This document shows, piece by piece, positions 24,849 to 30,719 of a DNA stretch of 30,719 bases. Numbering within the stretch: the first letter of the stretch is position 1; each line of letters begins with the position of its first letter. The stretch spans positions 1-30,719 of the forward strand of contig JBKBOE010000033.1 of assembly GCA_046294915.1 (NCBI GenBank), read 5' to 3'. Source of the DNA: UBA2336 sp046294915. GTDB taxonomy: Bacteria; Bacteroidota; Bacteroidia; Cytophagales; Cyclobacteriaceae. The notes beneath the pieces were generated by a model. The model had not been told where the DNA came from. It saw nothing but the letters and a program-made list of their open reading frames with translations, and ran no database searches. The translations under genes and the position numbers were made by a program.

Positions 24849-25847
24849 TTACCACCGGATGAGGGCAGAGGCCCACGTAAAGCCACTGCCAAACGCGGCT
24901 AAACAAAGTACGTCATTTTCTTTGATCTTTCCTTCTGCCCAGGCCTCGCTCAGGGCAATGGGAATGGAGGCTGCGGTGGTATTTCCATAACGTTGGATAT
25001 TGTTATAGACCTGGTCATCGCGCAGTCCGAATTTTTCCTGTATAAACTGACTTATCCGCAGGTTGGCCTGATGCGGTATAAGTAAGCTGATGTCTTCTTT
25101 TTTCATGTTGTTGGCTGTGAGCGCTTCCTGAATGGCTTCCATAAAACGAACCACGGCATGTTTAAATACCTGGTTGCCGTTCATCACCACCTTAAAGCCT
25201 GTGGTGTCAAGTATTTGGTCGGCCTGTCGTACTTCCCGCGGTCTGCTGCTGCCCGGGTCACGAACATACAGTTCTTCGGCATAACGGCCATCGGCATGAA
25301 GGTGTGTGGAAAGTATCCCCGGTTTGTCTGCCCGTTGCAGTATGGCAGCTCCGGCACCATCGCCAAAAATTACGGCTGTGTTTCTTCCGCGTGTGGTTAC
25401 ATCCAATGCGGTGGATTGAATTTCAGCACCAACCACCAGTATGGTTTTGTACATGCCGGTTTTTATAAACTGGTCGGCTGTGGAGAGCGCATAAATAAAA
25501 CCGGAGCAGGCATTTTTTATATCCATTGCCCCGATGCCCTCAAGTCCGAGTTCGCGCTGCATGATTACACCAGAGCCTGGAAAATAGTAGTCGGAGGTAA
25601 TCGTGGCAAATACAATAAATTCAACATCCTTTTCGGTAAGGCCTGCCCGCTGCAGGGCCATGCGCGCAGCTTTGGCTGCCATATTGCCCACCGTATCTTT
25701 TGAGGGATCTATCCATCGCCTTTCTTTTATGCCGGTACGTTCAATAATCCACTCATCGGAGGTATCCATAAGGGTAGACAGATACGCGTTGGTAATTACC
25801 TGTTCCGGAACGTGGTGACCGAGGCCAACAATTTTTGATGCATACAT
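24849..25847 (-). CDS. fabH: 3-oxoacyl-ACP synthase III
   Basis: The enzyme is 332 aa from the ATG at 25847; a GTG two codons earlier is possible. It starts fatty-acid synthesis by condensing acyl-CoA with malonyl-ACP in the cytoplasm. The thiolase-fold Cys-His-Asn triad is intact: C114 (KNACSGF), H259 (IPHQANLRI) and N289 (YGNTTAAS). The beginning, SKIVGLGHHVPEQVITN, is typical. Unlike many fabH genes, it has no plsX or rpmF beside it. A 74-aa unknown gene lies downstream, and a short helical-protein gene and leuS lie upstream on the same strand. Other ketosynthase III enzymes share the fold, so a role in another acyl pathway is possible. Confidence 0.92.
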   Translation of the reverse strand: MYASKIVGLGHHVPEQVITNAYLSTLMDTSDEWIIERTGIKERRWIDPSKDTVGNMAAKAARMALQRAGLTEKDVEFIVFATITSDYYFPGSGVIMQRELGLEGIGAMDIKNACSGFIYALSTADQFIKTGMYKTILVVGAEIQSTALDVTTRGRNTAVIFGDGAGAAILQRADKPGILSTHLHADGRYAEELYVRDPGSSRPREVRQADQILDTTGFKVVMNGNQVFKHAVVRFMEAIQEALTANNMKKEDISLLIPHQANLRISQFIQEKFGLRDDQVYNNIQRYGNTTAASIPIALSEAWAEGKIKENDVLCLAAFGSGFTWASALIRW

Positions 25848-25879
25848 AGCCACTGGATATAAGCCTGGCGAAGTTAAGG

Positions 25880-25911
25880 AATTGTTACGGATTCCCTAAT
25901 AATTGTTAGGG
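25880..25911 (-). repeat. Inverted and direct repeats upstream of fabH
   Basis: On the minus strand CCCTAA and TTAGGG (25911-25906 and 25899-25894) form a 6-bp hairpin with a 6-nt loop. TAACAATT occurs twice, at 25908-25901 and 25887-25880, exactly 21 bp or two helical turns apart. The elements lie between the stop of the 141-aa gene and the fabH start. With no T-run they look more like an operator than a terminator. Confidence 0.4.
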
Positions 25912-25922
25912 TTGAGAGGACA

Positions 25923-26348
25923 TCAATGGTATGCGCTAAACCCGCGTTCGATGAATTCAAAAAAGCTATGCTTGAATTCGGCAAACACCTTGGCAAAACC
26001 GGCTACTTCGTCCATGATCCCGGCATGTTCCTTAAAATAGCGGGTATCCGATTCGTTAAGTTCTTTAAGCATGAGCGCCAGTTTTTTCTCATGGTCTTTC
26101 AGTTTCTTTCGCAGTAAGTCTACCAGTTCACCCTGATAATAGGTTATAAGGTGTTGGTAATGGTCTATTTGCTTTTTGAACTCAACCTCTGCCATTTTTG
26201 GCGCGTGCTGTTCGAGCAGTTTTTGAAAAAAGGTAAGTTCACGCTTCCATAATTCACAAGCCGAGATCCACTCGGTGGTTTCGTGGTGCATGCCGAGAAG
26301 ACTCGGCTGTAAGATGTACTTTTCAGATTGGCTGGTTACCGATATCAT
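25923..26348 (-). CDS. Unknown 141-aa helical protein
   Basis: I recognise no family with certainty. The product is soluble and nearly all helical. It has four predicted helices: HHETTEWISACELWKRELTFFQKLLEQH, EVEFKKQIDHYQHLITYYQGELVDLLRKKL, KKLALMLKELNES, and AGIMDEVAGFAKVFAEFKHSFFEFIERGF. Many heptad-like positions and regularly placed Glu and His residues would suit a four-helix bundle, perhaps metal-binding, but this is a guess. The gene lies about 90 bases after leuS and 75 before fabH on the same strand. Confidence 0.65.
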   Translation of the reverse strand: MISVTSQSEKYILQPSLLGMHHETTEWISACELWKRELTFFQKLLEQHAPKMAEVEFKKQIDHYQHLITYYQGELVDLLRKKLKDHEKKLALMLKELNESDTRYFKEHAGIMDEVAGFAKVFAEFKHSFFEFIERGFSAYH

Positions 26349-26380
26349 AATTTTCAGTTTTTGTTAGCTGAAAGTGGTGA

Positions 26381-26424
26381 TAACCGGTTACCAATAACCT
26401 GACGGAGGTCAGCGCGGGGGCTGA
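26381..26424. repeat. Cluster of small overlapping inverted repeats after leuS
   Basis: The gap between leuS and the 141-aa gene holds the 10-bp palindrome TAACCGGTTA (26381-26390), a GGTTA/TAACC pair, CTGAC/GTCAG (26399-26403 and 26408-26412) and an overlapping TCAGC/GCTGA (26409-26413 and 26420-26424). The last two pairs are mutually exclusive. No T-run is present, so a terminator is not clear. Confidence 0.35.
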
Positions 26425-26437
26425 TTTATTTCATGGA

Positions 26438-29212
26438 TTACACCACTACATTTACAATTTTCCCCGGAACTACAATTACTTTTTTGGGAGGCTTACCGTC
26501 AGTCCATTTTTTAATCATATCGGAGGCCAATACGGTTTTTTCAATGTCTTCGCGGGGCATGTCTAAAGCGAAATTCATTTGCGTACGAACCTTGCCGTTA
26601 ATGGATATGGGATAATTGAATGAACTTTCGACAAGATACTGATCGTCATATACAGGAAATTGTGCATCAAAAACGGTTTTACTGTGGCCCAGCTTTTCCC
26701 ACAATTCCTCAGCAATGTGCGGTGCGAATGGAGCAAGTGCTATGACCAGCGGCTCCAGTACTTTTCGTTTGTTGCATTTTAATGCGGCAAGTTCGTTTGC
26801 GCAGATCATAAACTCGCTTACCGAGGTGTTGAACGAAAAGTTGTCAATATCCTTTTCTACTTTTTTGATGGTTTTGTGCAGTACCTTCAGTTCTTCGCGA
26901 GTGGGCTCTTCATTATTTACGTTAAAATTTCCGCTGGCATCGTAAAAAAGATTCCAGAACCTGCGCAGGAATTTAAAAACCCCGTCAATGCCGTTGGTAT
27001 TCCAGGGTTTGGATTGCTCCAGCGGGCCGAGGAACATTTCGTACATGCGCAGAGTGTCGGCTCCGTAGTTGGCGATGATGTGGTCGGGGTTTACAACATT
27101 ATGTTTTGATTTAGACATTTTCTCCACCTCCGTACCACAGATGTATTTTCCGTTTTCAAGGATAAATTCAGCATCCGAAAAATCAGCGCGCCATTGTTTA
27201 AACCTCTCCAGATCGAGGGTATCACCATCTACCAGGTTAATGTCCACATGCAAGGCGGTGGTTTCATAAGCGTTTTTCAGATTTTTCGAAACAAATTTGT
27301 TGGAGCCGTTAATCCGGTAAACAAATTTTGACATTCCCTGAATGTGCCCCTGGTTAATCAGTTTTTTAAACGGTTCTTCGGCTGTTACATAACCTAAATC
27401 CTTTAATGCTTTACACCAGAAACGCGAATACAACAGATGTCCGGTGGCATGTTCGGAGCCGCCAATGTATAAATCCACATCCTGCCAATACCGTTCGTGT
27501 TCCGGGCTGCAGAACTTGTTTGGGTTGGAGGGGTCCATGTAGCGGTACCAGTACCAGCTTGAACCGGCCCAGCCGGGCATGGTGGTCAGTTCGAAGGTAT
27601 GTCCTTTGTATTTCCAGTCTTGTGCCCTGGCCAGCGGGGGCTCTCCGGTTGCCGTTGGTTTGTACTCGTCAATTTCGGGCAGGGTTACGGGTAGATCATT
27701 TTCGTCCACCAGTTTTGGAATACCGTTTTCAAAATAAACCGGAAAAGGCTCGCCCCAGTAGCGTTGTCTTCCGAAAATGGCATCGCGCATACGGTAGTTA
27801 ATCTTGCCTCTTCCGATTCCGCGTTCTTCAATAAATTGTATACCGGCTTCGATGGCCTCCCGTACGGTCATACCGTTCATAAAACCGGAATTGATAATAC
27901 ACGCATCCCAACTGTCGAAGGGTTTTTCCTGCACATCGGGACCTTCTACTACCTGAACGATGGGCAAGCCAAAATGCCGTGCAAACCTATGGTCGCGTTC
28001 ATCGTGGCCAGGCACTGCCATTACCGCGCCTGTTCCGTAGCCGGCAAGCACATAATCCGAAATCCAGATGGGTATGGGTTCATTAGTAAACGGATTGATG
28101 GCATACGCACCGGTAAATACTCCGCTCACCTGCTTCACTTCGCTCAATCGTTCGCGCTCGCTGCGATTTTTGGTAGCCGTTACATAACGGGTTACTTCAT
28201 TGCGTTGATTGGCGGTGGTAATGGTATGTACAAGATCGTGCTCAGGTGCGAGCACCAAGAACGTAGCGCCAAATATCGTATCTAGGCGCGTGGTGAAAAC
28301 CTCAATGGCTTCGGTGGAATTTTGAACATTAAATTTGAGTTGGGCGCCTTTACTTTTACCAATCCAGTTGCGCTGCATTTCCTTAAGCGGTTCGGGCCAG
28401 TCGATCGTTTCCAATCCGGCAAGTAAACGCTCGGCATAGGCCGAAATGCGCATGCTCCATTGCAGCATGTTTATCCGTTCTACCGGGTAACCGCCCCGTT
28501 CGCTTACGCCATCTTTTACCTCATCATTGGACAGCACCGTACCCAGGGCCGGGCACCAGTTTACCAGTGCTTCTCTTTGGTAGGCAATGCGGTAGTGCTG
28601 TAAAAAGTTTTCGCGCTCTTTCGCATTAAATGCCTTCCACTGCTCTGCAGAGATGGTCGGGGTATCTTCATCGCAGGCACCGGAAACTCCCGTGTTCCCT
28701 GATTTTTCCAGTTCGGCAATTAATGTGTTGATGTGCTCGGTTTTGTTAGAGGTGAAATTATACCAGGCATTAAAGAGCAGCATAAAAATCCACTGCGTCC
28801 ATTTATAATAATTCGGATCGCAGGTTTGCACCTCGCGCGACCAGTCGTAGGAGAAGCCAATGTTGCGAAGTTGTCGTTTATAGGTTTCGATGTTCTTTGC
28901 TGTGGTTACCGCAGGGTGCTGGCCGGTTTGTATGGCATACTGTTCGGCTGGCAGGCCAAAGGCATCGAAGCCCATAGGGTGCAGCACATTGTATCCTTTT
29001 AATCGCTTAAAACGGGCAACAATATCCGAAGCGATGTAGCCCAGGGGGTGTCCTACGTGCAGGCCTGCCCCGGAGGGGTAGGGGAACATATCCAGTACAT
29101 AGTACTTTGGTTTGGCAGGGTTGGTCTCGACTTTGTAAACCTGCTCCTTTTCCCAGTATTTCCGCCATTTATCTTCTATTCGCCTTATCTCTTCTTTAGA
29201 ATACTCCGCCAT
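26438..29212 (-). CDS. leuS: Leucyl-tRNA synthetase
   Basis: The 924-aa class I synthetase charges tRNA-Leu with leucine in the cytoplasm. The HIGH motif is HVGH at 52-55 (PYPSGAGLHVGHPLGY) and the KMSKS loop is K698-S702 (EKMSKSKHNVVNP). The CP1 editing domain lies between them (TTRLDTIFGATFLVLAPEH, GTGAVMAVPGHDERD), and the anticodon-binding helices and C-terminal domain follow. The frame stays open up to 29302, but MAEYSKEEI at 29212 is the normal start. It has an AAAGGAG site 11 bases upstream and a TATTTTTG -7 box beyond it, so the upstream codons are untranslated leader. The KMSKS and HIGH residues are intact, so the enzyme should be active. Confidence 0.96.
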   Translation of the reverse strand: MAEYSKEEIRRIEDKWRKYWEKEQVYKVETNPAKPKYYVLDMFPYPSGAGLHVGHPLGYIASDIVARFKRLKGYNVLHPMGFDAFGLPAEQYAIQTGQHPAVTTAKNIETYKRQLRNIGFSYDWSREVQTCDPNYYKWTQWIFMLLFNAWYNFTSNKTEHINTLIAELEKSGNTGVSGACDEDTPTISAEQWKAFNAKERENFLQHYRIAYQREALVNWCPALGTVLSNDEVKDGVSERGGYPVERINMLQWSMRISAYAERLLAGLETIDWPEPLKEMQRNWIGKSKGAQLKFNVQNSTEAIEVFTTRLDTIFGATFLVLAPEHDLVHTITTANQRNEVTRYVTATKNRSERERLSEVKQVSGVFTGAYAINPFTNEPIPIWISDYVLAGYGTGAVMAVPGHDERDHRFARHFGLPIVQVVEGPDVQEKPFDSWDACIINSGFMNGMTVREAIEAGIQFIEERGIGRGKINYRMRDAIFGRQRYWGEPFPVYFENGIPKLVDENDLPVTLPEIDEYKPTATGEPPLARAQDWKYKGHTFELTTMPGWAGSSWYWYRYMDPSNPNKFCSPEHERYWQDVDLYIGGSEHATGHLLYSRFWCKALKDLGYVTAEEPFKKLINQGHIQGMSKFVYRINGSNKFVSKNLKNAYETTALHVDINLVDGDTLDLERFKQWRADFSDAEFILENGKYICGTEVEKMSKSKHNVVNPDHIIANYGADTLRMYEMFLGPLEQSKPWNTNGIDGVFKFLRRFWNLFYDASGNFNVNNEEPTREELKVLHKTIKKVEKDIDNFSFNTSVSEFMICANELAALKCNKRKVLEPLVIALAPFAPHIAEELWEKLGHSKTVFDAQFPVYDDQYLVESSFNYPISINGKVRTQMNFALDMPREDIEKTVLASDMIKKWTDGKPPKKVIVVPGKIVNVVV

Positions 29213-29238
29213 AGATGTGTTATCTCCTTTCGAACCCG

Positions 29239-29246
29239 CAAAAATA
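29239..29246 (-). promoter_or_regulatory. Bacteroidota -7 box for leuS
   Basis: The minus strand reads TATTTTTG, an exact TAnnTTTG match, 26 bases before the leuS ATG. An AAAGGAG ribosome-binding site lies between (29230-29224). No good -33 TTTG is found at the usual spacing. The position supports the start at 29212. Confidence 0.5.
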
Positions 29247-29427
29247 AGCCAATACTTGAAAATCCCCATCAGGCAAACAAACAGGTCATTGGCCTGATCC
29301 AACAGTCTGGAAACACAACTTAATTTTTCCGGAGGATGTCACTGGGGACGAATTCAGTAATTAACCGCACCCTGTTCGTTAAACAATCATGAAACTTGAT
29401 TAATAAAAGTTAATAGATAGATGAAAA

Positions 29428-29465
29428 ACTATTATAAATAGTGTAACACTACGCAGTTACATTTG
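29428..29465 (+). promoter_or_regulatory. Promoter region of the GT39 gene with a dyad
   Basis: TACATTTG (29458-29465) matches TAnnTTTG, 17 bases before the GTG start. About 16 bases upstream lies an inverted repeat ACTATT-ATA-AATAGT (29428-29442), followed by GTG-TAA-CAC (29441-29449). The dyads cover the place where a -33 box would sit, so they could form an operator. No -33 TTTG is present. Confidence 0.45.
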
Positions 29466-29482
29466 AAAAATAAGGATTACTT

Positions 29483-30719
29483 GTGAGCAGACTATTTTGG
29501 GTAGTTGTAACCTTGTCGTTGGTTCTCTTTACCGCCAATTTAGGTGGCATTTCCATCTACATCCTCGATGAAGCAAAAAACAGCACCGCAGCCCGCGAGA
29601 TGCTTGACAATCAGGAATGGATTGTTCCCACTTTTAACAGTGAGTTGAGGACAGATAAGCCCCCGCTCCATTATTATTTTATGGCTTCTGCATACCGACT
29701 CTTCGGAGTAAACGAGTTTGCGGCCCGTTTCTTTTCTTCCCTGATGGGGGTGTTAACGGTGGTATGTACGTTCCTATTTGTAAGAAAATTATCGGGCGAA
29801 GTGTGTGCCTTTTTCACCAGCCTGGTGTTGTTGTCATCGCTTCATATTATCCTGCAATTTCATTTAGCCGTACCCGACCCCTACCTGATTGCCTTCCTTA
29901 CTGTTTCCTTCTTCAGTTTTCTGTTGTTTTTTCAGGAGAAAGAAAATAAATGGCTTTGGATAGGTTATAGTTGTTTAGGTTTGGCGACCCTTACCAAAGG
30001 ACCTGTGGCACTGGTGTTGGCAGGTGCTACCATTTTTCTCTTTCTCCTGTTCAACAGGCAACTTACGTTTAGCGTTATTTCATCATTCCGGCCCTTCTAT
30101 GGGTTGCTGCTGATAGCTTCCATCGCACTACCCTGGTACATCTGGGTTCACATTAAAACAAATGGTGCCTGGACGGAGGGATTCTTTTTCAAACATAATA
30201 TCGGGCGTTTCACGTCCACCATGGAAGGACACGGTGGTTCTTTTCTGAAGATTCCCCTGTTCTTTCTGATCGGTTTATTGCCCTTTTCATTTTTCTTTAT
30301 TCAGGCAATACGCAATGCCTGGAGGCACCGGCAGAACGCATTGGTACTTTTTTCATCCTGTGTGGTGCTTGTTACGCTGATTTTCTTTGCTTTTTCCAGT
30401 ACAAAGCTGCCTACCTACGTAGGTCCCGCCTTGCCTTTTGGCGCTGTTTTGCTCGGCTATTTCTTTTCAGGCACTCTTAGGGAAGTGCGCACCATAAAAT
30501 GGAGGTGGGTAATGGCGTTCTATTGTGTCTTTTCAATAGCACTGCCGGTAGCTGTATTCCTGTTGCTGGAAGATCAAATGGCGCTGCCCTCCCTGCGACA
30601 TCTGGCTTTTTGGTTTTTACCCATTCCCCTGGGAGCCATGCTTGCGGTTTACTATTTCATTCACCATAAGCAGCAACATGCTTTTATTAGTTTAGGAAGT
30701 TCGTGGATGATAATCGCCC
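29483..30719 (+). CDS. GT39/ArnT-like membrane glycosyltransferase (partial, 3' end missing)
   Basis: An open frame of 412 codons begins at the GTG at 29483 and runs off the right edge. An in-frame TAA sits 12 bases before, so GTG is the only reasonable start. A ribosome-binding site AAGGA (29472-29476) precedes it. The product is a polytopic membrane protein with TM1 at about 3-25. An extracytoplasmic DEAKNSTAAREML follows (the acidic pair expected of PMT/ArnT catalysis), then RTDKPPLHYYFMA, a hallmark of the family, and ATLTKGPVAL. Many further hydrophobic helices come after. Such enzymes move a sugar from a polyprenyl-phosphate carrier to lipid A, protein or glycan. Substrate and full length cannot be judged. 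Confidence 0.88.
   Translation, partial: MSRLFWVVVTLSLVLFTANLGGISIYILDEAKNSTAAREMLDNQEWIVPTFNSELRTDKPPLHYYFMASAYRLFGVNEFAARFFSSLMGVLTVVCTFLFVRKLSGEVCAFFTSLVLLSSLHIILQFHLAVPDPYLIAFLTVSFFSFLLFFQEKENKWLWIGYSCLGLATLTKGPVALVLAGATIFLFLLFNRQLTFSVISSFRPFYGLLLIASIALPWYIWVHIKTNGAWTEGFFFKHNIGRFTSTMEGHGGSFLKIPLFFLIGLLPFSFFFIQAIRNAWRHRQNALVLFSSCVVLVTLIFFAFSSTKLPTYVGPALPFGAVLLGYFFSGTLREVRTIKWRWVMAFYCVFSIALPVAVFLLLEDQMALPSLRHLAFWFLPIPLGAMLAVYYFIHHKQQHAFISLGSSWMIIA

Noticed and set aside
25158..25703. 181-aa open frame opposite fabH
   Set aside because: It is the antisense shadow of fabH, which has all catalytic residues.
27764..28285. 173-aa open frame opposite leuS
   Set aside because: It lies wholly inside the well-supported leuS gene and its translation resembles no protein family; it is a shadow frame.
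29213..29302. N-terminal extension of LeuRS by 30 residues from an upstream ATG at 29302
   Set aside because: The extension (with LFVCLMGIFKYWLIF) is not LeuRS-like, and a -7 box and AAAGGAG site lie inside it, just before the normal start MAEYSKEEI.
29213..29482. T-box or amino-acid attenuator upstream of leuS
   Set aside because: The leader between the -7 box and the ATG is only about 20 bases, with no antiterminator or T-box core sequence.

Overview
The window looks like chromosomal DNA of a free-living Bacteroidota bacterium, most likely of the Cytophagales. The signs are a type III glutamine synthetase, a PorT-like outer-membrane barrel, a head-GIN (DUF2807) surface protein, a PdeM-type nuclease, a SulP/Usp pair, and -7 boxes of the TAnnTTTG type upstream of several genes. 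Gene density is high. No stretch longer than about 270 bases lacks a gene. I see no rRNA, tRNA, CRISPR array, insertion sequence or phage gene. The first gene (3' end only) and the last gene (5' end only) are cut by the window edges.

Layout. 1-2302: gene tail, a beta-propeller lipoprotein (-), an outer-membrane barrel (+). 2373-8707 (+): a coherent anion/stress block made of a ClC transporter with CBS domains, an OmpR-type response regulator and its histidine kinase (overlapping), then a SulP anion transporter and a tandem universal stress protein. Between kinase and SulP lies an array of four TAAT motifs at exactly 11-bp spacing, the geometry expected of an OmpR/PhoB-type binding site. 8771-12014: a rhomboid protease (-), then a tight + operon of a PepSY-type membrane protein, PdeM and a CapA-like protein with a C-terminal SPOR-like domain. 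12023-14559 (-): an LtaS/sulfatase-type membrane transferase coupled to a small barrel protein. 14657-17630: amidohydrolase lipoprotein, TerB-like protein (-), head-GIN protein.

17786-21933 (+): type III glutamine synthetase preceded by a long imperfect direct repeat, a 100-aa unknown protein with its own strong terminator, and an M28 peptidase. 21934-29212 (-): read in gene order, LeuRS, a 141-aa helical protein, FabH, a 74-aa unknown protein, a CtpA-type protease and an alpha/beta hydrolase. 29483 to the end (+): a GT39-type glycosyltransferase that runs off the window.

Most genes are ordinary housekeeping or envelope functions. The parts most worth following are the two-component/SulP-Usp block with its 11-bp repeat array, the atypical ClC pore residues, the CapA-SPOR fusion, and the repeats in front of glutamine synthetase and fabH. 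I found no convincing new defence or mobile system.
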